The position numbers and the translations under genes are program-made. From Pseudomonas plecoglossicida NBRC 103162 = DSM 15088 (GTDB taxonomy: Bacteria > Pseudomonadota > Gammaproteobacteria > Pseudomonadales > Pseudomonadaceae): a stretch of DNA of 64,000 nt. The stretch's first letter is position 1; each line of letters opens with the position of its first letter. Below the pieces are notes generated by a model. The model made no database searches. It worked only from the letters and a program-made list of their open reading frames with translations, and was not told the origin of the DNA. This document shows, one piece after another, positions 1 to 11,946 of the stretch. The DNA is taken from NCBI RefSeq assembly GCF_000730665.1, contig NZ_BBIV01000017.1, positions 1 to 64,000 on the forward strand, given 5' to 3'.

Positions 1-93
1 CCCCGTCAACCTTTAATTTCATATATTTGAAATATTCTGGCGAAGACCGCATCAAGGCCACCAGGTGCCTGCCACGAACCTTTCTGCACCTGG

Positions 94-348
94 GAGATCG
101 AGCGCCGCCCGCGCGGCGCATCGCGGGCAAGCCCGCTCCTACATCTGTTTCAGGCCAATCACTCCTGTGAAGCCAACAGGGACCGCCTTGTTGGCATGGC
201 GATGCATCCTGGTGGGCGCCGATGCAGCTCCACCCGTCTCCCGTCATGCACCGAGGCGGACAGTGAAGGCCTCACAGAAGAGACTGGCCTGAAACAGATG
301 TAGGAGCGGGCTTGCCCGCGATGCGCCGCGCGGGCGGCGCTCGATCTC
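94..348. repeat. REP-type element with perfect 64-bp inverted arms
   Basis: Positions 94-157 and 285-348 are exact reverse complements over 64 bases, separated by 127 bases. Each arm contains the Pseudomonas REP core GCGGGCAAGCCCGCTCCTAC and a GC-rich extension. Two REP units in opposite orientation form a REPIN-like element. It lies beyond the tyrS terminator and I see no gene in 1-429. Perfect identity over the full arms, not only over the REP core, suggests a recent origin or gene conversion. Confidence 0.85.
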
Positions 349-429
349 GCAGGCGCCAGAGAAACCAAGGCAGGCACCTCTCAAAACCAACCCAACCTCA
401 AGACAAGCGCCCGCCAGCCCCGCCCCCCC

Positions 430-464
430 AAAAAAAGCGGGGAGGCCTGTCGGCCTCCCCGCTT
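430..464 (-). terminator. Rho-independent terminator of tyrS
   Basis: On the minus strand a 13-bp perfect stem, AAGCGGGGAGGCC with its complement, closes a 4-base loop and runs into seven T residues. It starts about 25 bases after the tyrS stop. Confidence 0.9.
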
Positions 465-488
465 CTATATAGCTACACCACCCGGCGG

Positions 489-1688
489 TCACTCAGCCTT
501 GAGGGTAACCCGGCCAAACGACTTCTTGCCCGCTTGGCACACATGAGTCGCACCCAGGATAAACAGGAAGTCCTTGTCGACCACCTCACCATCGACCTTC
601 ACCGCGCCACCGCTGAGCAGATCGCGGGCCTGCGCCGAGTTCTTCACCAAGCCCGCACGGTTCAGCACTGCGGCGATCGGCAGATCTTCAGCCGCAGCCA
701 CTTCGATCTCAGGCAGATCTTCAGGCAGCTCACCTTCCTTCATGCGATTACCGGCAGCACGGTGCGCATTGGCCGCAGCGTCTTCACCGTGGAAGCGCGC
801 AACGATCTCTTCGGCCAGCTTGATCTTGATGTCACGCGGGTTCGCGCCATTGGCCACATCGGCACGGAACTGTTCGATCTCTTCCATCGAACGGAAGCTC
901 AGCAGCTCGAAGTAACGCCACATCAGCGTATCGGGGATCGAAACCAGCTTGCTGTACATGACGCCCGGCGCTTCCTGGATACCCACATAGTTGCCCAGCG
1001 ACTTGGACATCTTCTTCACGCCGTCGAGCCCTTCGAGCAGCGGCATGGTCACGATGTTCTGCGCTTCCTGGCCGTAGGCGCGCTGAAGCTCACGCCCCAT
1101 CAGCAGGTTGAACTTCTGATCGGTACCACCCAGCTCCACGTCAGCCTTCAACGCCACCGAGTCGTACCCTTGGACGAGCGGATAGAGGAACTCGTGGATA
1201 GCGATCGGCTGATTGGTGGTGTAGCGCTTGTCGAAGTCATCGCGCTCAAGCATCCGCGCCACGGTGTACTGCGAAGCCAGGCGAATGAAATCAGCCGGCG
1301 TCAGCTTGTCCATCCAGGTGGAGTTGAAGGCAACCTCGGTCTTGGCCGGATCAAGGATCTTGAACACCTGCTGCTTGTAGGTCTCGGCATTGTCCAGCAC
1401 CTGTTCGCGCGTCAGCGGCGGGCGGGTGGCGCTCTTGCCGCTCGGGTCACCAATCATCCCGGTGAAGTCACCGATCAGGAAGATCACCTGATGCCCCAGC
1501 CCCTGGAACTGGCGCAGCTTGTTGATCAGTACCGTGTGCCCGAGGTGCAGGTCGGGCGCAGTCGGGTCGAAGCCTGCCTTGATGCGCAGAGGTTGGCCGC
1601 GCTTGAGCTTCTCTACCAGTTCCGACTCGACCAACACTTCTTCCGCACCGCGCTTGATAAGCGCCAGCTGCTCTTCAACCGACTTCAT
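489..1688 (-). CDS. tyrS: Tyrosine--tRNA ligase
   Basis: Charges tRNA-Tyr with tyrosine in the cytoplasm. The 399-residue product has a class I HIGH-type motif (HLGHTVL, near residue 50) and the KMSKS loop (KMSKSLGN, near residue 230). The C-terminal region ends in an S4-like RNA-binding domain containing [14 protein letters not shown]. The length matches the approximately 400-residue TyrRZ type rather than the longer E. coli type. An upstream in-frame ATG at 1733 would add 15 residues unlike the family, so the start at 1688 (MKSVEEQ) is preferred. It is divergent from the M23 peptidase gene and has its own terminator. Confidence 0.97.
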   Translation of the reverse strand: MKSVEEQLALIKRGAEEVLVESELVEKLKRGQPLRIKAGFDPTAPDLHLGHTVLINKLRQFQGLGHQVIFLIGDFTGMIGDPSGKSATRPPLTREQVLDNAETYKQQVFKILDPAKTEVAFNSTWMDKLTPADFIRLASQYTVARMLERDDFDKRYTTNQPIAIHEFLYPLVQGYDSVALKADVELGGTDQKFNLLMGRELQRAYGQEAQNIVTMPLLEGLDGVKKMSKSLGNYVGIQEAPGVMYSKLVSIPDTLMWRYFELLSFRSMEEIEQFRADVANGANPRDIKIKLAEEIVARFHGEDAAANAHRAAGNRMKEGELPEDLPEIEVAAAEDLPIAAVLNRAGLVKNSAQARDLLSGGAVKVDGEVVDKDFLFILGATHVCQAGKKSFGRVTLKAE

Positions 1689-1903
1689 AAACAGACCCGC
1701 TAGGCTCAGATTCAAGGGGAGCCAACCATACAAGATCGGCCATCAAATACAAGTTTCGCAATGAAATGTGACCTGACCGCAGCGATGCGGCGTCTACGCG
1801 CCCTTGCGTGAAAATGGATTTGGTTATATTTTATACAGTTATTTCATCTTCATCATGTCATTCATCTTTTCCATATTCACTTTTCTTCAAAGCCACCTTA
1901 CCT

Positions 1904-4418
<2,515 letters not shown>

Positions 4419-4430
4419 CAGGCCACAATG

Positions 4431-4460
4431 CAAAACGCCGCGCTTATGCGCGGCGTTTTG
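4431..4460. terminator. Bidirectional terminator between anmK and erpA
   Basis: CAAAACGCCGCGC, loop TTAT, then the exact complement. The stem is flanked by A and T runs on both sides, so it can end the rightward anmK transcript and the leftward erpA transcript. Confidence 0.9.
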
Positions 4461-4473
4461 GTAATGCCAGGTC

Positions 4474-4824
4474 TCAGATCGAGAACGAGGAGCCGCAGCC
4501 ACAGGTCGTGGCAGCGTTCGGGTTCTTGATCACGAAGCGCGAACCTTCCAGGCCTTCCTGATAGTCCACTTCGGCACCCGCCAGGTACTGGAAGCTCATC
4601 GGATCGACCACCAGCGACACGCCTTCACGCTCGACGATGGTGTCATCTTCGGCCACATCTTCATCGAAGGTGAAGCCGTACTGGAAGCCCGAGCAACCGC
4701 CACCGGTCACGAACACGCGCAACTTCAGGCGCTCGTTGCCTTCTTCGGAAACCAGGGTCTTCACCTTTTGCGCTGCCCCTTGGGTAAATTCCAGAACCGT
4801 GGGGGTGAAGGTTTCGACGCTCAT
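4474..4824 (-). CDS. erpA: Iron-sulfur cluster insertion protein ErpA
   Basis: A-type carrier that hands Fe-S clusters to apo-enzymes, notably those of isoprenoid synthesis. The product has 116 residues. It keeps the three ligand cysteines of the HesB/IscA family, the first in GGGCSGFQY and the other two in the C-terminal [11 protein letters not shown]. The length is standard. It stands alone between convergent anmK and downstream-oriented argC. It could in principle be another A-type carrier such as IscA, but the position next to argC and anmK and the N-terminal sequence fit ErpA. Confidence 0.93.
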   Translation of the reverse strand: MSVETFTPTVLEFTQGAAQKVKTLVSEEGNERLKLRVFVTGGGCSGFQYGFTFDEDVAEDDTIVEREGVSLVVDPMSFQYLAGAEVDYQEGLEGSRFVIKNPNAATTCGCGSSFSI

Positions 4825-4925
4825 GTAGATTCTCCCGGCGCAGTGCCGTCATAAAACTCGATGACGCGCATTATCCGCTTCTCCGAGAAAATCGGTCAAG
4901 AATTGTGCGGCTTTAGTCTCGGCAA

Positions 4926-4951
4926 GAAAAAGGCCCGCGCACGGCGGGCCT
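4926..4951 (-). terminator. Terminator after argC
   Basis: On the minus strand an 8-bp stem AGGCCCGC with its complement and a 5-base loop is followed by TTTTTC. It lies 18 bases past the argC stop. Confidence 0.85.
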
Positions 4952-4968
4952 CTTCTCCGAGCCTGCGC

Positions 4969-6003
4969 TTATGGCAGCAGGCCGGCATGGGACAGACCCA
5001 TGCGCTCGTCCAGACCGAACAGGATGTTCAGGTTCTGTACCGCCTGGCCGGAAGCGCCCTTGACCAGGTTGTCGATGACCGACAACACGACCACCAGGTC
5101 ACCACCCTGAGGGCGATGAACGGCGATGCGGCATACGTTGGCGCCCCGCACGCTGCGGGTCTCCGGGTGGCTGCCCGCTGGCATCACGTCGACGAACGGC
5201 TCATCGGCATAGCGCTTCTCGAACAGCGCCTGCAGATCGACCGAAGTGTCGACGACGTTGGCGTACAGGGTGGCGTGGATGCCGCGAATCATCGGCGTCA
5301 GGTGCGGCACGAAGGTCAGACCGACGTCCTTGCCCGCAGCCAGGCGCAGGCCTTGGCTGATTTCCGGCAGGTGGCGATGCCCCTTGACCGCGTAGGCTTT
5401 CATGCTCTCCCCGGCCTCACAGAACAGTGACCCGACGGCTGCTCCGCGGCCGGCACCGCTGACGCCCGACTTGCAGTCGGCGATCAGGCGCGACGGATCG
5501 GCCAGGCCAGCTTCCAGCAGCGGCAGGAAGCCCAGCTGGGTGGCGGTCGGGTAGCAGCCGGGCACCGCGATCAGGCGTGCCTGGCGGATTTTCTCCCGGT
5601 TCACTTCCGGCAGGCCGTAGACCGCATCCTTGAGCAGCTCGGGCGCACCATGCGGCTGTCCGTACCACTTGCCCCACTCGGTAGCGTCCTGCAGGCGGAA
5701 GTCGGCGGACAAGTCGATGACCTTGGTCCCGGCAGCCAGCAGCTCGCCAGCCAGGGCGTGGGCAACGCCGTGCGGTGTGGCGAAGAACACCACGTCGCAG
5801 GCTGCCAGGGTCTTGCTGTCCGGCACGCTGAAAGCCAGGCCGTCATAATGACCGCGCAGGTTCGGGTACATGTCGGCGACCGCCACGCCCGCTTCGGAAC
5901 GCGAAGTGATCACCGCCACTTCGGCCTGTGGATGCTGTGCCAGCAGACGCAACAGTTCGACGCCGGTGTAACCCGTGCCGCCGACGATACCGACCTTGAT
6001 CAT
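4969..6003 (-). CDS. argC: N-acetyl-gamma-glutamyl-phosphate reductase
   Basis: NADPH-dependent third step of arginine synthesis, converting N-acetylglutamyl phosphate to the semialdehyde. The 344-residue product starts [20 protein letters not shown], containing the Rossmann GxxGxxG. The active-site cysteine lies in [12 protein letters not shown] and a conserved KGHRHLPEI follows. The open frame extends to 6096, but the extra 31 residues are not family-like, so the start at 6003 is chosen. It is divergent from hemJ. Confidence 0.97.
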   Translation of the reverse strand: MIKVGIVGGTGYTGVELLRLLAQHPQAEVAVITSRSEAGVAVADMYPNLRGHYDGLAFSVPDSKTLAACDVVFFATPHGVAHALAGELLAAGTKVIDLSADFRLQDATEWGKWYGQPHGAPELLKDAVYGLPEVNREKIRQARLIAVPGCYPTATQLGFLPLLEAGLADPSRLIADCKSGVSGAGRGAAVGSLFCEAGESMKAYAVKGHRHLPEISQGLRLAAGKDVGLTFVPHLTPMIRGIHATLYANVVDTSVDLQALFEKRYADEPFVDVMPAGSHPETRSVRGANVCRIAVHRPQGGDLVVVLSVIDNLVKGASGQAVQNLNILFGLDERMGLSHAGLLP

Positions 6004-6144
6004 AACGCTTGCCCCTTTCAACGAGCCGACTGGAAAACGCACGATGATAGGGGCGCAAGGCGCCTGTAACAACTCTTGGGGTGACCCTTCGGGCACTTGG
6101 CCTCTACTATCTGACGACCGTGAAAACCTGAAGGAACTCCCTCC

Positions 6145-6570
6145 ATGCTCTACCTATGGATCAAAGCGCTGCACATCGTCAGCGTGGTCTGCTGGTTCGC
6201 CGGCCTGTTCTACCTGCCTCGCCTGTTCGTCTACCATGCCCAGAGCCAGGACAGCATCAGCCAGGAACGCTTCTCGACCATGGAGCGCAAGCTGTATCGC
6301 GGCATCATGAACCCGGCAATGATCGCCACTTATGTGTTCGGCGCGTGGATGCTGTACCTCACGCCCGGCTGGCTCAGCCAGGGCTGGCTGCATGCCAAGC
6401 TGACCCTGGTGATCCTCCTGACCGGCTACCACCACGTCTGCGGCGCCCAGCTCAAACGCTTCGCCAGCGGCAACAACACCCGCAGCCATGTCTACTACCG
6501 CTGGTTCAACGAGGTGCCGGTGCTGTTCCTGCTGGGCATCGTGATCCTCGTGGTGGTCAAACCCTTCTGA
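6145..6570 (+). CDS. hemJ: Protoporphyrinogen IX oxidase HemJ (UPF0093)
   Basis: Inner-membrane enzyme for the penultimate heme step in bacteria lacking HemG or HemY. The 141-residue protein has about four hydrophobic segments and the conserved histidine in [18 protein letters not shown]. Other family blocks are [10 protein letters not shown] and LTGYHHVCG. The length is normal. It is probably cotranscribed with the downstream nitronate monooxygenase gene, which begins 23 bases later. Confidence 0.92.
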   Translation: MLYLWIKALHIVSVVCWFAGLFYLPRLFVYHAQSQDSISQERFSTMERKLYRGIMNPAMIATYVFGAWMLYLTPGWLSQGWLHAKLTLVILLTGYHHVCGAQLKRFASGNNTRSHVYYRWFNEVPVLFLLGIVILVVVKPF

Positions 6571-6593
6571 CGATCTGCACTGGAGCCTCGCCC

Positions 6594-7550
6594 ATGTCCC
6601 TCCCTGCCGCGCTCGAAAAACACCTGCGCTTGCCCGTGGTCGCTGCACCGATGTTCCTGATATCCAACCCTGACCTGGTCCTGGCCTGCTGTGGCCAAGG
6701 CGTGGTGGGCAGCTTCCCGGCCCTGAACCAGCGCGACAGCGCAGGCTTCAAGGCCTGGCTGGATGAGATCGAGGCAGGTCTGGCGCAGTTGCATGAGCCC
6801 GCACCCTATGCCGTCAACCTCATCGTCCACCCCACCAACCCGCGCCTGCAGGCCGACCTGGCGCTGTGCGTCGAGCATCGCGTACCGATCGTCATCACCA
6901 GCCTTGGCGCGGTCAAGGAAGTGGTAGATGCAGTACATGGCTACGGCGGCCTGGTGTTCCACGACGTGACTACAAGGCGTCATGCCGAAAAAGCCGCCGA
7001 AGCGGGTGTCGATGGCCTGATCGCCGTCGCGGCAGGCGCAGGAGGACATGCCGGCACCTGGAGCCCGCTTGCCCTGGTGGCCGAGATCCGCCAGTTCTTC
7101 GACAAGACCCTGCTGCTGGCGGGCTGCATCAACCACGGGCACGAGATTCTCGCTGCCCAGTTGCTAGGCGCCGACCTGGCCTACATGGGGACCCGCTTCA
7201 TTGCCACCCGCGAAAGCCGTGCGCAGGAGGCCTACAAGCAGATGCTGCTCGATGCCCATGCCGCCGACATCATTCACACGCCTGCCGTTTCCGGCATTCC
7301 GGCGAGTTTCCTGCGCCCAAGCCTGGAGCAGGCAGGCTACGACATGGATGCCCTGAAGGCCGGGCAGGAACAGGGCAAGCTCAAGCCCCTCGATGACGAA
7401 GCCAAAGTCTGGAAGACCGTGTGGTCCGCCGGCCAGGGGGTGGGCGAAATCCATGACTCGCCAAGTGCCGCCGAATTGATCGAACGCCTGAGGGGCGAGT
7501 ACCTGGCAGCACTCGAGCGCTGCCAGGCATTGAGCGTCAAGGCCCGGTAG
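6594..7550 (+). CDS. Nitronate monooxygenase family flavoprotein
   Basis: FMN-dependent TIM-barrel protein of the 2-nitropropane dioxygenase family, 318 residues. Near the N-terminus VVAAPMFLISNPDLVLACC fits the FMN-binding start of the barrel. The GAGGHAGTWSPLALVAEI block contains the conserved active-site histidine and phosphate-binding glycines, and LGADLAYMGTRFIATRES completes the phosphate site. Upstream in-frame codons overlap hemJ in another frame, so the ATG at 6594 is used. The natural substrate cannot be read from sequence; detoxification of propionate-3-nitronate is the known family role. Confidence 0.88.
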   Translation: MSLPAALEKHLRLPVVAAPMFLISNPDLVLACCGQGVVGSFPALNQRDSAGFKAWLDEIEAGLAQLHEPAPYAVNLIVHPTNPRLQADLALCVEHRVPIVITSLGAVKEVVDAVHGYGGLVFHDVTTRRHAEKAAEAGVDGLIAVAAGAGGHAGTWSPLALVAEIRQFFDKTLLLAGCINHGHEILAAQLLGADLAYMGTRFIATRESRAQEAYKQMLLDAHAADIIHTPAVSGIPASFLRPSLEQAGYDMDALKAGQEQGKLKPLDDEAKVWKTVWSAGQGVGEIHDSPSAAELIERLRGEYLAALERCQALSVKAR

Positions 7551-7617
7551 CAAAAGGCAACACCTTGGCGGGCCAAGTTGTACACTAGGCGCCCTCTTCA
7601 GCCCCCAGGAGCCTTGC

Positions 7618-8400
7618 ATGACCCGTTACGCCATGATCACTGGTGCTTCCAGCGGCCTGGGCCTTGCCCTGGCGGAAGCCCTGGCACGGCGCGGGCGTAA
7701 CCTGATCCTGGTGGCTCGCCATCGAGAAAGCCTGGAACCGGTGGCCATCGAGCTGACCCAGCGCTTCGGCGTCGAGGTGCTGTTCCGCGCCTGCGACCTG
7801 AGCCAGCCGCTGCGCCTGTCGGGTTTCGTGCTGGAGCTGGAGGAAGGCGAAAGGCGCATCGACCTGTTGGTCAATTGCGCCGGGCAGCGTACCTACGGCC
7901 CGTTCCTGGCCCACGAGTGGGCCGATGAGCAGGACCTGCTCGAGGTCAATATCCTCGCCATGAGCCGGCTGTGTCACGCCATCGGCAACCTGATGGCGGT
8001 GCAGGGCGGTGGGCAGATCCTCAATGTCGCCGGCCTGGCGGCGGTAGCGCCTGGCCCATGGATGGCGACCTATGCCGCGAGCAAGACCTATGTGCTGAAC
8101 TTCACCGAAGCGCTGCGCGAAGAGCTCAAGCCCACGGGCATCAAGGTTTCGGTGCTGTGCCCTGGCCCGGTTCGCTCAGCACGTCGGCGCATTCCCCGCC
8201 TCGATGGCAGCAGCCGCTGCCTGAGCCCCGAGGAAGTGGCCTTGTACACCGTGCGGGCCCTGGCGAAGAACCGCGCGCTGATCATGCCCGTGCGGCGCAA
8301 TCGCTGGCTGGCTTTCGCCCCACGCCTGTTACCGCGATGGCTGGCACGCAAGCTCGCAGGTTTCATCCACCGCCGCTACTGCCCGACTGGAATGGAATAG
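7618..8400 (+). CDS. Short-chain dehydrogenase/reductase
   Basis: Classical SDR of 260 residues. TGASSGLGLALAEAL is the nucleotide-binding TGxxxGxG. LLVNCAGQRTYG corresponds to the NAG motif and TYAASKTYVLNF carries the catalytic Tyr-x3-Lys. The Arg in LVARHR after the second strand suggests NADP preference. The C-terminus is basic and hydrophobic (ARKLAGFIHRRY), as in the DltE/YqjQ-like membrane-associated subgroup. The substrate is unknown. It sits alone between the nitronate monooxygenase and HIT genes. Confidence 0.87.
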   Translation: MTRYAMITGASSGLGLALAEALARRGRNLILVARHRESLEPVAIELTQRFGVEVLFRACDLSQPLRLSGFVLELEEGERRIDLLVNCAGQRTYGPFLAHEWADEQDLLEVNILAMSRLCHAIGNLMAVQGGGQILNVAGLAAVAPGPWMATYAASKTYVLNFTEALREELKPTGIKVSVLCPGPVRSARRRIPRLDGSSRCLSPEEVALYTVRALAKNRALIMPVRRNRWLAFAPRLLPRWLARKLAGFIHRRYCPTGME

Positions 8401-8464
8401 CCACTGGGCGAGCGGCGCCTGGCTCAGTAAACTCGGCCCGGACCCTCACCATGGAGCAAGTGCT

Positions 8465-8803
8465 GTGGACGATTTATTCTGCAAGATCATCAACCGGGAA
8501 ATCCCGGCGAAGATCATCTACGAGGACGACCAGGTTCTGGCGTTCCACGATATCGCGCCCCAGGCGCCGGTGCATTTTCTGGTCATCCCGAAAAAGCACA
8601 TTCGTACCCTCAGCGACCTGACCGAAGAAGACAAGGGCCTGGCAGGCCACATCCTGTTCACGGCCCAGCGCCTGGCCAAGGAGCTGGGTTGCGAGGACGG
8701 TTTCCGCGTGGTCATGAACTGCAACGAGCAAGGCGGCCAGACCGTCTATCACATCCACATGCACGTGCTCGGCCAGCGTCAGATGCACTGGCCACCGGGC
8801 TGA
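8465..8803 (+). CDS. hinT: HIT family purine nucleoside phosphoramidase (HinT-like)
   Basis: Cytoplasmic hydrolase of AMP-N phosphoramidates, including aminoacyl-adenylates. The 112-residue protein starts DDLFCKIINREIPAKIIYED and ends with the catalytic histidine triad HIHMHVLG followed by a C-terminal tryptophan segment, the HinT layout. The start is GTG at 8465; the ATG at 8451 is out of frame. A TAAACT-like -10 lies about 40 bases upstream. Confidence 0.92.
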   Translation: MDDLFCKIINREIPAKIIYEDDQVLAFHDIAPQAPVHFLVIPKKHIRTLSDLTEEDKGLAGHILFTAQRLAKELGCEDGFRVVMNCNEQGGQTVYHIHMHVLGQRQMHWPPG

Positions 8804-8868
8804 TCCAGGGCAAGCGACCCTGAAGCGATTGCGGTAAACTGTCGGGCACACTCTAGCGGAGGTGCCCG

Positions 8869-9516
8869 ATGGCTACCGAACGTCACTATTCGCCGCTCGA
8901 CCGCTTGTTGCTGCAGGCCGATACCGCCATGCGCACCTTGCTTCCCTTCAGCGGCCAGCCGTCCCGGCCCTCCCCGGCCATCATCCAGCCGGATGTCGAT
9001 CTGGACGAAACCCAGACCCGCCATATTGCCGGGCTGATGCGCATCAACCATACCGGCGAAGTCTGCGCCCAGGCGCTGTACCAGGGCCAGGCCCTGACCG
9101 CCAAGCTGCCACAGGTGCGCAAGGCCATGGAAAGTGCCGCCGACGAAGAAATCGATCACCTGGCCTGGTGCGAGCAGCGCATACGCCAGCTGGGCAGTCA
9201 CCCGAGCGTACTCAACCCGCTGTTCTACGGCATGTCGTTCGGCATCGGCGCCCTCGCCGGCCTGGTCAGCGACAAGGTCAGCCTGGGCTTCGTCGCCGCC
9301 ACCGAGCGCCAGGTGTGCAAGCATCTGGACGAACACCTTGAACAGATACCTCACGAAGACGAGAAGTCCCGCGCCATCCTTGAACAGATGCGAGTGGATG
9401 AAGAACAGCATGCCGAATCGGCCCTCGAGGCAGGCGGCTATCGCTTCCCCGCACCGGTGCGCCTGGGCATGAGTCTGCTGGCCAAGGTGATGACCAAGAG
9501 TACCTACCGTATCTAG
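8869..9516 (+). CDS. coq7: Demethoxyubiquinone hydroxylase Coq7
   Basis: Diiron monooxygenase for the last hydroxylation in ubiquinone synthesis, 215 residues. The ligand motifs of the ferritin-like four-helix bundle are visible: [21 protein letters not shown], and [11 protein letters not shown] near the C-terminus. A hydrophobic segment ([19 protein letters not shown]) fits membrane contact. Species with Coq7 usually lack UbiF. The next gene begins 10 bases after its stop. Confidence 0.96.
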   Translation: MATERHYSPLDRLLLQADTAMRTLLPFSGQPSRPSPAIIQPDVDLDETQTRHIAGLMRINHTGEVCAQALYQGQALTAKLPQVRKAMESAADEEIDHLAWCEQRIRQLGSHPSVLNPLFYGMSFGIGALAGLVSDKVSLGFVAATERQVCKHLDEHLEQIPHEDEKSRAILEQMRVDEEQHAESALEAGGYRFPAPVRLGMSLLAKVMTKSTYRI

Positions 9517-9526
9517 GGGCACGCCC

Positions 9527-10567
9527 ATGACGGATCGAATAGACGCCAAGGATCTGGCGCGCGCCGTGCAAGCCGGCATTCTCCAGCCGGGCCAGGACCG
9601 GGCCCTGCTGGACTTCCTGCAGCAACAACCCGCCTCGCGTGGCAGTTTCCAGCTGGCACACGTCGCCTTCTACTTCGGCGCCCTGTTGATCATGGGGGCC
9701 ATGGGCTGGTTGTTGACCGAAGCCTGGATGCGCATTGGCGACGGTGCCTTGCTGGCCATCGCAACCCTGTACATCGCATTCATCACCCTGTTCGCCCTGA
9801 ACCTGCAAAAGCGCCAGCAACCCATTGCTGCAGGCGTGCTGGCCGCCGTCGCGGTGAGCATCGTGCCGTTGGCGGTATTTGCCCTCGAACGCCTGGCTGG
9901 CTGGTGGCCGCTGGACGATGCGCAAGCGGACTATCACCAGTACTACACCTACGTCCAGGGTGGGTGGCTGGTGATGGAGGCGGCCACGGTGCTGGCCGGT
10001 CTGCTGATGCTGCGCCTGATCCCCTACCCGTTCATCGTGATGCCGATCGCCGTCGCGCTCTGGTTCATGTCGATGGACCTGAGCGAGTGGGTGTACGGTT
10101 CACCGTTCAGCTGGGAACAACGGCGCACGGTTTCGTTGTGGTTCGGGCTGGGATTGTTGCTGGTGTTCCTGCTGGTGGACGGCCGAACCCGCGAGGACTA
10201 TGCCCGCTGGGGCTATCTGGCCGGACTGGCCGCTTTCTGGGGCGGTCTGACGATGATGGAGAGCGACAGCGAGCTGGGCAAGGCGATGTACTGCTTGATC
10301 AACCTTGGCCTGATGGGCATGGCAGTGCTGCTGCGCCGGCCGCAGTTCATGGTGTTCGGAGCGCTGGGCGTGGCGGCTTATCTCGGCTACCTGTCTTATG
10401 AGGTATTTGCCGAATCGTTGTTGTTCCCGGTGGTGCTGACGTTGGTCGGACTGGGCGTCATTGGCCTGGGGCTTGGCTATCAGAAGCGCCGGGAGCGCTT
10501 GAGCGAGGCGGTAAGAAGCTGGCTGCCGGGGTGGTTGCTGGCTGCCTTGCCGGCACTGCGCAACTGA
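9527..10567 (+). CDS. Ten-helix inner-membrane protein, DUF2157-like N-terminus
   Basis: I do not recognise a function. The 346-residue protein has a soluble N-terminus of about 40 residues (IDAKDLARAVQAGILQPGQD), similar to DUF2157 starts, where a short helical segment precedes the membrane part. About ten hydrophobic segments follow, for example HVAFYFGALLIMGAMGWLL, VSLWFGLGLLLVFLLVDG and SLLFPVVLTLVGLGVIGLGL. A Gln/Tyr-rich stretch (DDAQADYHQYYTYVQG) lies between helices 3 and 4. It starts 10 bases after coq7 and is probably cotranscribed. No catalytic motif is evident. Confidence 0.7.
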   Translation: MTDRIDAKDLARAVQAGILQPGQDRALLDFLQQQPASRGSFQLAHVAFYFGALLIMGAMGWLLTEAWMRIGDGALLAIATLYIAFITLFALNLQKRQQPIAAGVLAAVAVSIVPLAVFALERLAGWWPLDDAQADYHQYYTYVQGGWLVMEAATVLAGLLMLRLIPYPFIVMPIAVALWFMSMDLSEWVYGSPFSWEQRRTVSLWFGLGLLLVFLLVDGRTREDYARWGYLAGLAAFWGGLTMMESDSELGKAMYCLINLGLMGMAVLLRRPQFMVFGALGVAAYLGYLSYEVFAESLLFPVVLTLVGLGVIGLGLGYQKRRERLSEAVRSWLPGWLLAALPALRN

Positions 10568-10595
10568 AGATCGCTGGGGCCGCTTTGCGACCCAG

Positions 10596-10655
10596 CGCCG
10601 GCAAGCCGGCTCCTACAGTAACGGCGCACATCCTGTGGGAGCCGGCTTGCCGGCG
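10596..10655. repeat. REP pair (inverted)
   Basis: CGCCGGCAAGCCGGCTCCTACA at 10596-10617 faces its near-exact inverse at 10634-10655. It lies between the convergent membrane-protein gene and OsmC-like gene and may act as a transcript-end hairpin. Confidence 0.85.
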
Positions 10656-10687
10656 ATGGGCTGCGCAGCAGACCCAAAATCTCGGGA

Positions 10688-11110
10688 TCAGCCCAGCTCT
10701 ACAATCTCGTAACCGTGGGTGATCTCCACGCCAGCACGTTCCAGCATGATCGACGCCGAGCAATACTTCTCCGCCGACAGCTCCACCGCTCGCTTGACCT
10801 GAGCCTCTTTCAGCCCACGCCCCTTGACCACGAAGTTCATGTGAATCTTGGTGAAGACCTTGGGGTCTTCGCTGGCGCGCTCGGCCTCCAGGAAAGCTTC
10901 GCAGCTTTCCACCGCCTGCCGGGATTTCTTCAGGATGCTCACCACATCGAAACTGCTGCAGCCACCCAGGCCGAGCAGGAGCATTTCCATCGGGCGCACG
11001 CCCAGGTTGCGACCGCCAGCCTCGGGCGGGCCGTCCATCACCACCACGTGGCCGCTCCCCGACTCACCGAGGAACATCGCTTCACCGGCCCACTGGATGC
11101 GTGCCTTCAT
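10688..11110 (-). CDS. OsmC family peroxiredoxin-like protein
   Basis: 140-residue OsmC/Ohr-fold protein. Family members reduce organic hydroperoxides with two cysteines. The first cysteine is in GLGGCSSFDVVSIL and the second in EKYCSASIMLERAG, so both redox residues are present. ATG at 11110 gives MKARIQWAGEAMF, a typical start; the frame stays open to 11233 without family-like sequence. It resembles the YhfA subgroup, whose role is not settled. The gene is divergent from vfr and about 190 bases from it, an arrangement also seen with yhfA and crp in enterics. Confidence 0.88.
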   Translation of the reverse strand: MKARIQWAGEAMFLGESGSGHVVVMDGPPEAGGRNLGVRPMEMLLLGLGGCSSFDVVSILKKSRQAVESCEAFLEAERASEDPKVFTKIHMNFVVKGRGLKEAQVKRAVELSAEKYCSASIMLERAGVEITHGYEIVELG

Positions 11111-11301
11111 CTGTCCATACTCCTGGATTTCGCAAAAGGGTGTCAGCTTAAGCCTTGTGTGACTGTCCGAAAAGCTCAATGCCCGTCGCATTTGTGCCGA
11201 AACATCCTGCAGTGTCTGATAAGCTGGCGCCAATTGACTGGCGCGTCGCGCCAGGCAATGACTAACAAGAGCCTATGCGTCACATCGAACAGGATTTCGT
11301 G

Positions 11302-11946
11302 ATGGTTGCCTCAGCCCTACCCGCCAAGATCAAGAACATCGACAAGCTGCTGGTGCACTGCCAGCGCCGCCGCTACACCGCCAAGAGCAACATCATCTGC
11401 GCCGGTGATCGTGCCGAAACCTTGTCATTCATCATCAAGGGCTCAGTCACCATTCTGATCGAAGATGACGAAGGTCATGAAATGATCATCGCCTACCTCA
11501 ACAATGGCGATTTCTTCGGCGAGCTGGGGCTGTTCGAACCCTCCGACAGTGATCAGCAGCGCAGCGCCTGGGTCCGTGCCAAGACCGAATGTGAAGTGGC
11601 GGAAATCAGCTACGAGAAGTTTCGCGAGGTCACCCGGCAGGATCCGGACATTCTCTACGCCCTCGGCAGCCAGATGGCCCAGCGCCTGCGCAACACCACA
11701 CGCAAGGTCGGCGACCTGGCGTTCTTCGATGTGACCGGCCGTGTTGCCCGTTGCCTGCTCGACCTGTGCAAGCAGCCCGATGCCATGACGCATCCTGACG
11801 GCATGCAGATCAAGATCACCCGTCAGGAGATCGGCCGCATCGTTGGCTGTTCGCGGGAGATGGTCGGCCGCGTTCTCAAGGACCTTGAAGAACGCAGCCT
11901 GGTGCAGGTCAAGGGCAAGACCATGGTGGTCTACGGCACCCGTTAA
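11302..11946 (+). CDS. vfr: cAMP-responsive regulator Vfr/CRP
   Basis: Global cAMP receptor protein, 214 residues. The cyclic-nucleotide-binding domain includes [11 protein letters not shown] and [17 protein letters not shown], holding the cAMP-contact Glu, Arg and Ser. The C-terminal Crp helix-turn-helix is [20 protein letters not shown]. Homology with P. aeruginosa Vfr begins at MVASALP, so the ATG at 11302 is preferred over the upstream one at 11275. In P. putida Crp binds cAMP very tightly and has a modest role, but this comes from the literature and not from the sequence. Confidence 0.95.
   Translation: MVASALPAKIKNIDKLLVHCQRRRYTAKSNIICAGDRAETLSFIIKGSVTILIEDDEGHEMIIAYLNNGDFFGELGLFEPSDSDQQRSAWVRAKTECEVAEISYEKFREVTRQDPDILYALGSQMAQRLRNTTRKVGDLAFFDVTGRVARCLLDLCKQPDAMTHPDGMQIKITRQEIGRIVGCSREMVGRVLKDLEERSLVQVKGKTMVVYGTR

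Noticed and set aside
1..93. Possible rRNA operon edge left of tyrS
   Set aside because: An rRNA operon lies near tyrS in some pseudomonads, but nothing in these bases matches 16S, 23S or 5S sequence that I can recognise.
8451..8464. ATG at 8451 as start of the HIT gene
   Set aside because: It is out of frame with the conserved HIT sequence; the in-frame GTG at 8465 fits.
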